Assembly (NCBI GenBank): GCA_035286125.1
Contig: JAYKIS010000055.1
Span: 1 to 42,774 of the forward strand
Origin: VGJW01 sp035286125
GTDB lineage: Bacteria; Cyanobacteriota; Sericytochromatia; S15B-MN24; VGJW01
Direction: 5' to 3'
DNA length: 42,774 nt
The notes under the pieces were generated by a model. It saw nothing but the letters and a program-made list of their open reading frames with translations. It did no database searches and was not told where the DNA came from. Below are positions 32,465-41,334 of the stretch, one piece after another. Numbering within the stretch: the first letter of the stretch is position 1; each line of letters opens with the position of its first letter. A program made the translations under genes and the position numbers.

Positions 32465-35247
32465 GACCAGTCCTCGACCATCTGCATCACGGTGTTGGCG
32501 GCATAGGCCACCGTCCCGCCGTCCGGATCCTCGGGGAAGCTGACGCCCAGCCCCATCAGCGGCACGGCACAGTCCGGCCGACCGGCTGCGTGAATCGGAT
32601 ACAACACCAGCAGCCCACGCGTTCGGGGCCTCAGGGCACGGACCCGGCGACGACGCAGACGATCGGAGCGACGGTCTTCGTCGGGGGCAGGCGGAGCCTC
32701 GATGATGGCAGCCACCTGTGCCGGATCTAGGTCCAGCCACTCGTCCTGCTTGTCGACGAGGACCTTGATCGAATAGTGCCCGGCGTCCTCGGGAGACTTG
32801 TTGCCTCGGGCCACCATCGTGATCTCGTGCGGGCCGACCATGGCTCGCACGCCCGAGTCGCCGTGCGTGACGAGCACGACTGTCCACTCGACCAGACACC
32901 CTGCCCCGAGGCGCCCCCTGACGTAGTCGGCCATGGCTTGGGCATTGGCCTTCCACGAGGACCGAGCCGTGCGGAAGTTCCGGAGCATGCCTTCGACACG
33001 CGCGCCGGACACCCCGGACCAGACGAGACGAGTCTTGACCGTCCGTCCCTGACCCAAGGCGGCAACGAAGTCGGAAACCGTGGCGTGGTTGGCCTCCGCG
33101 TGACACAGGTCGAACGCGACGGTCTCGGCAAGCGCCGCCGAAAAACCGACCTGAAGCCGGCGCGCGGCACGCATCTTCTGCCGCGCCGTGATCTGGACGA
33201 GGCTGCCCGGATGGGACAGGACGCGATGACCGAATTCGAGGGGTGTCGCGTCCTGGTCCCGAGCCTCGTCGAAGGTGGCCCGAAGCTCGCTTGTCGCATC
33301 GTCGATCCATCGATACAGCCGCACGAGGTCTCGCGTCGTGAACAACCGGCAGAGGTCGGCATAGCGCGGCCGATACCCGAACCAGCGGCCCATCTGCAGC
33401 AAGGTGTCGTAGGCGCGGGCCGGGCGCAGGAAGTAGGCCACCGAAAGGCCCTCGAGCGTCAGGCCCCGCGACAGCTTGTCGGCACCCACGGCAATGACCG
33501 CGAGGCCTTCCTTGTGATCGACGTAGTCGAGGGCCTCCTTGGCCGTGCCGTTGATCGTGCGGACCTTGACCTTGCAGACGGCCTCCACCAGGCAGTCCCG
33601 CACCGCCGGCCAGGCAAGCGGAGGCAGGGCCTGTATGGGGCCCATGACCGAGGCGGGCAGAATCGCGGCCAGATCCTCGTCCCGGCCGACGAAGAGCGCG
33701 TTCCACGTCTGCTCCAGTCGCGTGAGCGCATCGCCACCCGTTCCCGGGTATTCCAGCTGACGCCGGACATCGTCGACGAAGTCCTGGACCAGGTCAGCCA
33801 CCTGTCGCTGCACCTCGGTGTAGCGTGTCACGTGGACGAGCATCGAGTTGTGCACGGCCTTGTCTCCGCGCACCATCCGGGCGGCCACCACAAGCAGCCA
33901 CGCGAGCATGGCCATCTCGAGCGACTCGGGCAGGGCCGTGACCTTCAGGTCCTTGCGGTGCCCGCGCGGGAAGATGTCGGGGCCATCGTCCACCGTCACG
34001 ACCATCGGGCCGTCGCCCGTGCCTTCGTCGACCATCCCGAAGACCCGCTCGGGCCCGATGTGGTTGTCGGGCGTGCGCATGTTGAGGATGAAGCTGCGGG
34101 GGAAGAGGTCCTCGCCGATGCGCACCCCGAGGTCGGGATCGACGACGTCGGATTCCGCCTCGTGGTGCATGAACACGTTGGCGAAAGGCGTGGCGGTGTA
34201 CCCCACGTAGGCACTTTGCTCGAAGGCCGTCAGCAACTGGCGGATGAGGCCGTTGATGCGCGACGGCTCATGCTCGGGGTCGATGGTTTCGTCCGGGTTC
34301 AGGAACTCCTTCGTGTTCACTGAGGCGTGATCCGCCTCGTCGTCGATGACCAGGACCGGCATCCCCCGGATAATGAGGCAGCCGGGTTGTTCGGGGTCCT
34401 CTACCCCGTGGTTCAGCACCCAGCGCAGGAGATTCGTGAGGATGCTGACGTTCTTCTTGACGACCAGGATCACGGGGTCCTGACCACCGAGCACCACGTT
34501 CAGCTGTTTGGCCACGCTGGCCTTGAAGTCACCCTTGTCGGAGCTGTTCGTCAGCGAATGGGCCACGAGCACCTTTGCATCGGCCATCGAGCCAGCTCCG
34601 AATCGGCCACCGCCGGCCGTAGGGGCATGGGCCCGGCGGGTGTCGAAGCCGAGAAAACCTTCGTCGATACGCACCTGCGTCTGGCTGCGCAGGTTGTCAT
34701 GCAGGCCCGCGAGGACGATCACCAGCTTGTAGCCCGCATCCACTGCCTTGCAGACAAGGCCCGTATAGTTCGATGTCTTGCCCGACTGGACATCTCCCAC
34801 GACCAGCCCCCGTCGATCCCACGGACCATCCGTGGCCGGATGGCGCAGACGGTCGAGGATGTCGTCCGTCAGGCTGTCCAGTTCCCGCACGACCTTGCGT
34901 GGCAGCATCCGGTAGCCTTCCAGCCACGCCACGTAACGGTTCCAGAAGCGGAAGGTCGTCTGGCTGCGCACCTCGCCGATCCAGGGTGAGAACTGGCGGT
35001 CGTCGATGACGACATGCCCGGGCACATGCACCGTCACGAGGGACTCGAGGCTCCGCAGCACCAAGGCGGGATCCAGGTGCCCGTAACCGTCCATCGTCAG
35101 GGCTTGCCTGACCTTCGCCTCGAGCTGCTCGCGCGTGGGGATGCCGCTCTCCCCGAGCAGGGCGAGGACAAGCCGGCAGGCCTGGTCGAGTGCGCGCCCA
35201 TCGGCAACGGCGCCCTGCGAACCGGTCGCACCCTTCGTCGTCGTCAT
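32461..35247 (-). CDS. Z1-domain superfamily 2 helicase/ATPase (928 aa)
   Basis: Z1-type ATPase, a superfamily 2 helicase relative found in restriction operons with GHKL ATPases. Walker A is V-V-G-D-V-Q-S-G-K-T at about 149-158. Walker B is V-L-V-I-D-D-E-A-D-H near 300. The YVGYTATPFANV block near 345 and S-R-G-L-T-L-E-G-L-S-V-A-Y-F near 595-610, then LLQMGRWFGYRP, are the characteristic Z1 core with its helicase-like C-terminal motifs. The last 60 residues are basic (RRSDRLRRRRV). Its ATG overlaps the GHKL stop (ATGA at 35244-35247), and its own stop overlaps the next GTG. It is probably the motor that moves DNA for cleavage by the DUF4420 nuclease; this is inferred. Confidence 0.9.
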   Translation of the reverse strand: MTTTKGATGSQGAVADGRALDQACRLVLALLGESGIPTREQLEAKVRQALTMDGYGHLDPALVLRSLESLVTVHVPGHVVIDDRQFSPWIGEVRSQTTFRFWNRYVAWLEGYRMLPRKVVRELDSLTDDILDRLRHPATDGPWDRRGLVVGDVQSGKTSNYTGLVCKAVDAGYKLVIVLAGLHDNLRSQTQVRIDEGFLGFDTRRAHAPTAGGGRFGAGSMADAKVLVAHSLTNSSDKGDFKASVAKQLNVVLGGQDPVILVVKKNVSILTNLLRWVLNHGVEDPEQPGCLIIRGMPVLVIDDEADHASVNTKEFLNPDETIDPEHEPSRINGLIRQLLTAFEQSAYVGYTATPFANVFMHHEAESDVVDPDLGVRIGEDLFPRSFILNMRTPDNHIGPERVFGMVDEGTGDGPMVVTVDDGPDIFPRGHRKDLKVTALPESLEMAMLAWLLVVAARMVRGDKAVHNSMLVHVTRYTEVQRQVADLVQDFVDDVRRQLEYPGTGGDALTRLEQTWNALFVGRDEDLAAILPASVMGPIQALPPLAWPAVRDCLVEAVCKVKVRTINGTAKEALDYVDHKEGLAVIAVGADKLSRGLTLEGLSVAYFLRPARAYDTLLQMGRWFGYRPRYADLCRLFTTRDLVRLYRWIDDATSELRATFDEARDQDATPLEFGHRVLSHPGSLVQITARQKMRAARRLQVGFSAALAETVAFDLCHAEANHATVSDFVAALGQGRTVKTRLVWSGVSGARVEGMLRNFRTARSSWKANAQAMADYVRGRLGAGCLVEWTVVLVTHGDSGVRAMVGPHEITMVARGNKSPEDAGHYSIKVLVDKQDEWLDLDPAQVAAIIEAPPAPDEDRRSDRLRRRRVRALRPRTRGLLVLYPIHAAGRPDCAVPLMGLGVSFPEDPDGGTVAYAANTVMQMVEDWS

Positions 35248-36764
35248 GCCTGCTCTCCCGTGAACCTGCGGATGAAGGCCTCGAGGATGTCCATGTGGTG
35301 ATGGAACGGTTCCATGTGCTGCAGCGCCTTCGCGGCCGCAAGGGGCTCGCTGCCGCCCTCGACCAAGGCCCGGTGGACTTCGGTCATGGCCTGCATCAAC
35401 TGCTGCTCCTCACCCTCGAAGGGCATCGGCAGACTGTCTGGATGCTGGGACTGATCCAGCACGATCCGGGGCACGGGGATGGACTGCTCGACGAGGGCCA
35501 GGAGCGCCAGCAAGGCCTCGCGATCCTCGCCGCGCTCGAGCAGCTTGCTGACAAGCGGATGCGACCGGTTGATGCGGTAGAACGTCCGGCCGCCCTTCGC
35601 GACGTGCCGCCAGAGCATGTCCTGGGGCTTGGCGTGCTTTTCGGCCAGGACCTTGCCGCGATGGCGGTAGATTCGGGTGGCCAGCTCCCGCGCATGGCGA
35701 GCGATGCGCCGAAGATCCCGGACAAGGCCGGCTGGTGGCGTCGCCCGCGACTTCTTGACGTCGAGCTGCCACGCGAGGTCGGCGGTGTTGGGCAGATCGA
35801 CCCGGATACGCGCCAGCTTGGCGTGCTCTTCCTTCTTCATGCCGAGTCCCAGCCAGTCTCCGGGCACCAGCAGACGCCGGTTCCGGTAGACGTAGAAACC
35901 CTGATGCGCGTTCCAACCCAGCGGCCCGGCAGCAGCCGCGTGCTGGTCCGGGGTCATCCGGCTGTGATGGGGCAGGATGTAGGGCTTGACCTGAATCTCG
36001 ATGCCCTCGCACACGAGTGTCTCGTCACCCAGCCTTTGCGTGGCATCGTGGTCCGTCAGGAAGGGATCCCACGGTTTGATGCGCTGGGTGTTAAGGCGAA
36101 TTTCCAGGGGATCCGGCCCCTCCAGGAAACGGTGGAAGGTCATGGCGAGATGCGCGCGCACCACGTCGACAGCCTGCCGGAAGCGCTTGTCGGCTTCGGC
36201 ATCGTCCTCGGCCACACCCGCATCGACGACCTGGTCGAGGCGGTCCCAGACCAGCATCGTGCCGGAGGGGCGAGAGGCCAGGAGTTCGAGATCGGCCGGC
36301 TCCGCCAGGGAGGCCCCCTTGAGCAAGCGCCATTCCCCATCAGCTTCGGCGGCGATGTAGTCGAGATCCCAGCTCCGGACGGCCACCTCGCTCGTGGTCG
36401 TGCGCGAAAGCACCGTCAGGCAGCGGCACTGGGAAATCGAGGCCGTCTTCATCCCCAGCCCGAAGCGGCCGAGGTCATGGGCCTCGCGGAGGTCCCGCGG
36501 GTTGGAGCTGCCGGGGCGCATGGCCTCGATGAGGCGCGCTTCGGTCATGCCCTCGCCGTCGTCGAGAATCCGGATGCGGGAGGCCGATCCTCTCCATTGG
36601 AAGTCGATCTCGATCAGCCGGGCACGAGCCGCGATGCTGTTGTCGAGAATGTCCGCAAGCGCCGTCGGCAGGTCGTACCCGAATGCGCGCAGCGACTCGA
36701 GCAACGCCGAGGGGCCCGGAGGCGCAAGATCGAAGGCGGCACCCGTCCGCGTCGAGGTCTTCAT
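35244..36764 (-). CDS. GHKL ATPase of the MutL/MORC type (506 aa)
   Basis: ATPase with the Bergerat fold shared by Hsp90, MutL and MORC proteins. The N box is A-L-A-D38-I-L-D-N42-S-I; Asp38 stands where MutL has its catalytic Glu. Motif II is L-D-D-G-E-G-M at 67-73, and motif III is D-L-G-R-F-G-L-G-M-K-T-A-S at 97-109. The rest is a transducer-like domain and a helical C-terminus. The ATG at 36764 overlaps the methylase stop (ATGA), fixing the start; longer frames belong to the upstream gene. MutL/MORC-like ATPases have been described by comparative genomics as parts of restriction-modification operons with methylases, Z1 helicases and nucleases, exactly this context. It may act as a nucleotide-driven clamp on DNA. 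Confidence 0.9.
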   Translation of the reverse strand: MKTSTRTGAAFDLAPPGPSALLESLRAFGYDLPTALADILDNSIAARARLIEIDFQWRGSASRIRILDDGEGMTEARLIEAMRPGSSNPRDLREAHDLGRFGLGMKTASISQCRCLTVLSRTTTSEVAVRSWDLDYIAAEADGEWRLLKGASLAEPADLELLASRPSGTMLVWDRLDQVVDAGVAEDDAEADKRFRQAVDVVRAHLAMTFHRFLEGPDPLEIRLNTQRIKPWDPFLTDHDATQRLGDETLVCEGIEIQVKPYILPHHSRMTPDQHAAAAGPLGWNAHQGFYVYRNRRLLVPGDWLGLGMKKEEHAKLARIRVDLPNTADLAWQLDVKKSRATPPAGLVRDLRRIARHARELATRIYRHRGKVLAEKHAKPQDMLWRHVAKGGRTFYRINRSHPLVSKLLERGEDREALLALLALVEQSIPVPRIVLDQSQHPDSLPMPFEGEEQQLMQAMTEVHRALVEGGSEPLAAAKALQHMEPFHHHMDILEAFIRRFTGEQA

Positions 36765-38362
36765 GGACACGCGTACGCCTCCCGGCTGGAACGCTCGAGT
36801 GCATCGGCCACTACCTGGGCGATCTGGTACGCGAGGTAGGGAGGCACCGCGTTGCCGACCTGGACGAACTGCTGGGTGCGGTTGCCCTCGAACTTGTAGT
36901 TGTCGGGGAAGGTCTGCAGGCGGGCAGCCTCGCGGACCGTCAGGCTGCGGCACTGGACCGGGTCGGGGTGGATGAAGTAGTTCCCGTCCTTGGAGATGTG
37001 ACTGGTGACGGTGCTGGAGGGCCCGTTCGCGAGCTGGACCTTGAAGCGATCGGCGAACTGCGCCGACTGCCAGTTGCGGTGGCTGGGCCCTAGGCCTTCC
37101 GGAAAGTCGGGCGCGATCGGCGATCGCTCCAGGACCTTGCCGAAGACGGCGCAGAACACGTAGCGGGCAAGGTCGGAGGCCATGTGCCCGCGCGTCTCGT
37201 GATTGGGCAGGGCCTCGAGGCGCCGGTCGAGCAGCCAGTCGGCCATGTCCCCGTCGGCGACTGGCCCCGGCGTTGCTTCGCTGCGTTTCCGGGGTGCCGA
37301 GGTACATAGCCGACCCTTCACCTCGTCGAGTTCTTCGGCCACCTTCCGGAGCTCGGCACGACCATCGGAGCGGCAGGCTTCGATGGCTCGCGTGCAGGCG
37401 GCAAGGACTTCGGCCTGCCAGGACTCGGGATCGTCGGGCTTGCCCGAGAGGCCGCTTCGGAGTGGCGTCATCTTTCCGAGGACATGGTCCACCGTCACCG
37501 GCCGCTTGCGCCGCAGCCCGAGGTCGGAACGGTCCTTGTCAGACAGCCGCTCCGCGAGGTCCTTGCGGACGCCGAACAGGATCACGCGATGACGGGCCTG
37601 GGGAACTCCGTGCTCTTCGGCCCGGATGACGCAGGCGCTGCCCTGACGGGGGCCGGAAATCCCGAGGCCCGGCAGGGCGGCCGTGGCTCCCCCCAGCCCA
37701 GTCGAAAGCGGCAGGATCTCGTAGCCCTGTCCTGTCCCATGCAGGTCCTCGAGGACCTTGTGGAAGATCTGCTGGCCGTCGACACGGGCCGACAGCATGC
37801 CCTTGACGTTCTCCATGACGAAGGCGACGGGCGACAACCGGTCGAGGATGCGGATGTACTCGAGGTACAGGAAGTGGCGGTGGTCCTCGCTGGCGACGTA
37901 GTCGGCCTTGCCCTTGTTGCGTGCCCGGCCGACCAGCGAATAGGCCTGGCAGGGTGGCCCGCCGATCAGGACAAGGTTGTCCGGTCCGGCCCGCAGGCCC
38001 TCGAGGACGGGTTCGAGCTGCTGATTGCACTCCTCGGTGCCCAGCGTCAGACAAAGTGCCTCGCGCTCGGCCTTCCTCCATTTGTGGCGGTAGGTGCGTT
38101 CGAGGGCATCCCGGTCGATCCGGCCGGCCACGTAGTCGTAGTAAGCGTCGGGCAGGCGACCATCGAAGGGCCTGCCCGCGGGGTGCGAACCGTCGAACTG
38201 GCGACAGAAGCTGCGCAGCAGCAGGGTGCGATGAGCCACGGGGTCCTTCTCGACGGAGAGGACGACCTCGAAGACCCGGGTTTCATCGGCATCCCGGAAG
38301 CACGAGAAGCCTTCCGCGAGACCGCCCGGGCCCGCGAAAAGATCGACGACCCTGAACCTCAC
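36761..38362 (-). CDS. DNA (cytosine-5-)-methyltransferase (533 aa)
   Basis: C5-cytosine methylase that would protect host DNA in the operon. Motif I is V-D-L-F-A-G-P-G-G-L at 6-15. The catalytic P-C-Q is at 137-139 in G-G-P-P-C-Q-A-Y-S-L, and E-N-V at 184-186. A Q-A-R-H-R-V-I-L-F-G block (motif VIII), R-E-A-A-R-L-Q-T-F-P (motif IX) and V-G-N-A-V-P-P (motif X) follow, so the enzyme looks complete. The GTG at 38362 has GGAGG about 7 bases upstream; translation from further upstream would have no motif content. It is the first gene of a five-gene operon with 4-base overlaps. A vsr gene lies 75 bases away in the opposite direction, in keeping with repair of T:G mismatches caused by 5-methylcytosine loss. 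The target site cannot be read from the sequence. Confidence 0.93.
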   Translation of the reverse strand: MRFRVVDLFAGPGGLAEGFSCFRDADETRVFEVVLSVEKDPVAHRTLLLRSFCRQFDGSHPAGRPFDGRLPDAYYDYVAGRIDRDALERTYRHKWRKAEREALCLTLGTEECNQQLEPVLEGLRAGPDNLVLIGGPPCQAYSLVGRARNKGKADYVASEDHRHFLYLEYIRILDRLSPVAFVMENVKGMLSARVDGQQIFHKVLEDLHGTGQGYEILPLSTGLGGATAALPGLGISGPRQGSACVIRAEEHGVPQARHRVILFGVRKDLAERLSDKDRSDLGLRRKRPVTVDHVLGKMTPLRSGLSGKPDDPESWQAEVLAACTRAIEACRSDGRAELRKVAEELDEVKGRLCTSAPRKRSEATPGPVADGDMADWLLDRRLEALPNHETRGHMASDLARYVFCAVFGKVLERSPIAPDFPEGLGPSHRNWQSAQFADRFKVQLANGPSSTVTSHISKDGNYFIHPDPVQCRSLTVREAARLQTFPDNYKFEGNRTQQFVQVGNAVPPYLAYQIAQVVADALERSSREAYACP

Positions 38363-38437
38363 GCCTGCCTCCCTCCGCTCCACGCGGGGCACGAAGCATT
38401 CACTGCGGGCCTGCTGTGGTAAACCGATATCCTGCGC
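38363..38437. promoter_or_regulatory. Divergent start region of methylase operon and vsr
   Basis: Only 75 bases separate the GTG of the methylase gene and the ATG of vsr, so promoters for both must lie here or inside the 5' ends of the genes. I do not see a convincing -35/-10 pair for either strand. Confidence 0.4.
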
Positions 38438-38908
38438 ATGGATATTCTGGACGAGAAAACCCGAGGTCGCATGATGGCGGCCATCAAGGGACGCGACACA
38501 CAGCCCGAACGCATGCTCCGCAGCGGGTTGCATCGACAGGGATTCAGATTCAGGCTGCACGTGCCCGGACTCCCCGGCCGACCGGACCTTGCATTCCCGC
38601 GCAGACGAGCTGTCATCTTCGTGCACGGCTGCTTCTGGCATCGCCACGCCGGCTGCCGGTACACGACCGAACCTGCCTCGCGCCAAACGTTCTGGCAGGC
38701 GAAGTTCGCAGCCAACGTTACCCGAGACATCCGCAACAACGAAGCACTGAGAAGCATGGGCTGGCGTGTGGCCACGATCTGGGCCTGCGGCCTGAAGGGG
38801 GGGGGGACGTCAGGAACCCTGAAACAGGTCGCCGACTGGTTGCGTTCGGATCGTGCGGAGCTCGTCTGGCCCCCGACGCCGACCAACCCGGGATTCCAAC
38901 CGGACTGA
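38438..38908 (+). CDS. vsr: Very short patch repair (Vsr) endonuclease (156 aa)
   Basis: Nicks DNA next to T:G mismatches that arise when 5-methylcytosine deaminates, starting very short patch repair. Family motifs are clear: RGRMMAAIKGRDTQPE at the N-terminus, G-R-P-D50-L-A-F for the metal-binding Asp, A-V-I-F-V-H-G-C-F-W-H-R-H at 59-70, C73 for the zinc site, and W-x-A-K-F-x-x-N-V-x-R-D followed by L-x-x-x-G-W-R-V. The length is normal for Vsr (about 150). It is divergent from the cytosine methylase gene, the usual partner. The final 20 residues are Pro-rich. Confidence 0.93.
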   Translation: MDILDEKTRGRMMAAIKGRDTQPERMLRSGLHRQGFRFRLHVPGLPGRPDLAFPRRRAVIFVHGCFWHRHAGCRYTTEPASRQTFWQAKFAANVTRDIRNNEALRSMGWRVATIWACGLKGGGTSGTLKQVADWLRSDRAELVWPPTPTNPGFQPD

Positions 38909-39024
38909 CCAACGCGCCCGCGCCAAAGCCGCGCCTGCGGTCGGGGACACCCATACCGTCGAGCCCTCAACCGCCCACCCCCTCTCCCGAGAGGCAGCAT
39001 AGAGCAGACTGGAAGGGGAAGAAC

Positions 39025-39057
39025 CCGGAATTCGCAAATTCATCGCGAAAATTCCGG
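39025..39057. promoter_or_regulatory. Hairpin upstream of large repeat-module copy 5
   Basis: Arms CCGGAATTCGC and GCG-AA-AATTCCGG pair over 11 bases with a two-base bulge, around AAATTCATC, 78 bases before the GTG at 39136. The position resembles the hairpin before copy 4. The gap 38909-39135 holds nothing else I can support. Confidence 0.4.
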
Positions 39058-39135
39058 CGCCATCATGTCTGCGTAGCCGGACGGGGGCAAACCTGCGGAA
39101 TTGCTCGATGTCCCGACCTTCGGAGGCAACAAGGC

Positions 39136-40014
39136 GTGGACCTGACGGATCAAGTGCGCGCGATGCGCGAGGACTTCGCACCCAAGGTCGATCTCCACCT
39201 GATTGCTGCCGAAGGGCAGGCAGGGCGAACGCTCAAGGCAGGCTGGCGCAATCGACTCTCCTCCATCATCGGGCGGGAAATGATGGAAGACCTCGAGACG
39301 CTGTGGCAGCTGACGGACGCAATTGGCGCGAGCCTCAGGGCCAATCCCATCCGGCACAAGGGCTGCATCCCCCTCTGCCGCATGACCTCGAAGGGCATCC
39401 GCCACGAAGAGGTCGCAGTCATCTACCGCATCGAAGGCCTGCAACTCCACGCCGCACCCAACCACCGCTGGCGCTACGTTCCCGAGGGCCGACTGGAGGT
39501 AATCGAAACCGGCGAATGCATCTCGTGGAATTCGGAAGGAAGCAAGGCCTTGCCTCCGCACACCCTTTCACGCGAGGGCCACAATCCGCCAAAGGTTGCC
39601 GCGGCACTGATCTCGGCCGAAATCGAACGCATCGAGGCAGGCCTGTTCATCGATACCGAACTCTGGGTCCTGACGCCGACCGAGGCCGATCTCGGGGAGG
39701 TGTCGTCGTTGGCCATTCCTCTCCAGTGGACCCTTCAGCGCGCCTCGGAGAAGCGCTTGCGTCAGGTCGAACGCCTGGTGACGGAACGCCTGTCTGCAAA
39801 ACCCATCCTCCACGAGATGGAGGTTACTGCGGATACCATCACTGCACTTGATCGCACGACAGTCGACGAGGATGAATTCCTGCCGAAAGAGGATCACCTG
39901 CTGGTCCGCGTGACCGGGGTGCGACTGGAGCAACTCGATGACGGTACCTGGGCATGGACCCCTGCCGGACACGTCAAGGCAAGGCACTACAGCCTCGAGA
40001 ACACGGATTTCTGA
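39136..40014 (+). CDS. Large repeat-module protein, copy 5 (292 aa)
   Basis: Paralogue of 28515-29393, the same length and similar throughout. First module at 93-126: V-I-Y-R-I-E-G-L-Q-L then HRWRYVPEGRLE. Second module at 255-292: V-R-V-T-G-V-R-L then GTWAWTPAG and H-Y-S-L-E-N-T-D-F at the end. The GTG at 39136 has CGGAGG 9 bases upstream, and the N-terminus VDLTDQVRAMREDFAPKVDL aligns without gaps to that of copy 4, which fixes the start. The C-terminal third contains the acidic T-V-D-E-D-E-F-L-P block shared with copy 4. The two copies lie on either side of the methylase-to-AIPR operon and vsr. The function is unknown. Confidence 0.75.
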   Translation: MDLTDQVRAMREDFAPKVDLHLIAAEGQAGRTLKAGWRNRLSSIIGREMMEDLETLWQLTDAIGASLRANPIRHKGCIPLCRMTSKGIRHEEVAVIYRIEGLQLHAAPNHRWRYVPEGRLEVIETGECISWNSEGSKALPPHTLSREGHNPPKVAAALISAEIERIEAGLFIDTELWVLTPTEADLGEVSSLAIPLQWTLQRASEKRLRQVERLVTERLSAKPILHEMEVTADTITALDRTTVDEDEFLPKEDHLLVRVTGVRLEQLDDGTWAWTPAGHVKARHYSLENTDF

Positions 40015-40497
40015 CTCAGGAATGAGGCTGACCGGCACCAGACGTGGCGCAGAGCGGCGACCTCGCGATCGGCGCTCGCAACGTACATGCGGGATGGATG
40101 ATCCGTGGAGGCATCTCGATCGCAGTTCGTGCTCCCTCTACCTGATCCTGATGGAGCTCTTCAACCGCCGGTACCACCCAATAGCCGGGATGTCACCTTC
40201 GAGGCAGGAAAGCGTAAGCAGGACCATATCGGCCCCCATCGGCACGTGATACTGCTGCACCCTCATGGTCTCTCCGGAGTTGGCCCAAGCGGTACGTCCA
40301 TAGCTGATGACCTGAGCGAGTTGACCGCCAATGAGCTCAAAAGAGTGTCCCAGAGCCAAGACGTTTTGCCAAACCAAGAACGGGGCAGACCATACACGTA
40401 TCAGATCCAGAAAGAGCCAAACCAACTTCGGGGACACAACCTCCCACCGGTGTTGATTGCGGCGAGTTTGAAGTATCCCGGAAGGATGAACCGATTC
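40015..40497. other. Stretch before the GIY-YIG gene, no separate gene seen
   Basis: About 480 bases. From 40105 (GTG) the frame of the GIY-YIG gene is open without a stop, so an N-terminal extension is possible. The predicted residues there (many P, H and S early on) do not look conserved, and the ribosome site lies at 40480-40486. The minus-strand frame over 40138-40776 is a shadow. No repeats or promoter boxes are clear. Confidence 0.35.
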
Positions 40498-41325
40498 ATG
40501 ACAGGCCCAGTCAAGGTAGGCACGCTTCTGGGCATTCCCCGGGAGGAACTCTCCAAGCACAAGCTGCACTTGGCGACCTTCAACGGGACCCGGCACCCTC
40601 TTGACGCCTACCTGACAAGTTGGGACGAATGGGTTGGATGGAATGCGCACCGAGGCGGTAAGAACGACTTCAATCGAGACTATATTTTTTCCCTGATCAG
40701 GTACTACTCGGAGCCGAGCAAGTGGATGTTCGGTGGAATCTTCAAGGTGGTCCAACGGTTGCCCAACAGCTATCAACTGGAGCTGCTAGACCTCCACAAA
40801 GAACTGATCGGCAGGCTCTTCATAAACTACTACCGCCAACCGGGAATGATGGGACGCGCCTTCAAATTGGAGCAGTATTTCGATGAACTCGAGCTATCCG
40901 AGATTCGCCAGGAGTCATTTCAAGGCGAAGACTTTCCGGGATTCGAGGACCTCTCGATCGACTTCCATAGGCTGGAGGCGATCTACAAGCGACAGAAGTC
41001 TGACTGGCGCGCAGCTTTGGAGAGTGTCAAAGGCGTCTACCTCGTCGCGGACAAGAGCAATGGCAAGAAATACATCGGCTCGGCCTATGGCCAAGGTGGC
41101 ATCTGGTCGAGGTGGGAGACATACATTCGAACTGGATCGGGATGGAATGACGAGCTCGTGACCCTCATCAATCGGGAGGGCATGGACTACGCGCGCAAGA
41201 ATTTCAAATTCACGCTTCTTGAGTTCATGTCTATGAAAACCGTCGACTCGATGGTGATCGCTCGGGAGAGCTACTGGAAAGAAGCATTGCTGACCCGAGG
41301 CGGCTTCGGTTACAACAAGAACTGA
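40498..41325 (+). CDS. GIY-YIG nuclease family protein (275 aa)
   Basis: The C-terminal domain is a GIY-YIG endonuclease: K-G-V-Y-L-V at 178-183, K-K-Y-I-G-S-A at 190-196, the catalytic Arg near 205 in I-W-S-R-W, and a Glu downstream in I-A-R-E-S-Y-W-K for metal binding. The N-terminal 170 residues form a separate domain with the segments HPLDAYLTSWDEWVGWN, GGKNDFNRDYIFSLIRYY and KWMFGGIFKV, which accompanies GIY-YIG domains in uncharacterised bacterial proteins. An ATG at 40498 with GGAAGGA about 11 bases upstream is chosen; an ATG at 40486 or an extension to 40105 cannot be excluded. It converges with gpmI, leaving 9 bases between stops, so it sits at the right border of the accessory block. 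Its role in restriction is inferred. Confidence 0.8.
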   Translation: MTGPVKVGTLLGIPREELSKHKLHLATFNGTRHPLDAYLTSWDEWVGWNAHRGGKNDFNRDYIFSLIRYYSEPSKWMFGGIFKVVQRLPNSYQLELLDLHKELIGRLFINYYRQPGMMGRAFKLEQYFDELELSEIRQESFQGEDFPGFEDLSIDFHRLEAIYKRQKSDWRAALESVKGVYLVADKSNGKKYIGSAYGQGGIWSRWETYIRTGSGWNDELVTLINREGMDYARKNFKFTLLEFMSMKTVDSMVIARESYWKEALLTRGGFGYNKN

Positions 41326-41334
41326 CCCGCCCCC

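Noticed and set aside
32465..33706. Long upstream extension of the DUF4420 frame
   Set aside because: It lies wholly inside the Z1 gene in another frame and is Arg/Gly/Ser noise; the GTGA overlap fixes the start at 32464.
35190..36839. 549-codon plus-strand open frame
   Set aside because: Antisense to the GHKL ATPase gene, which has all Bergerat motifs.
38363..38686. N-terminal extension of the cytosine methylase
   Set aside because: The frame is open but runs over the vsr 5' end on the other strand and lacks methylase motifs; the GTG at 38362 with GGAGG is adequate.
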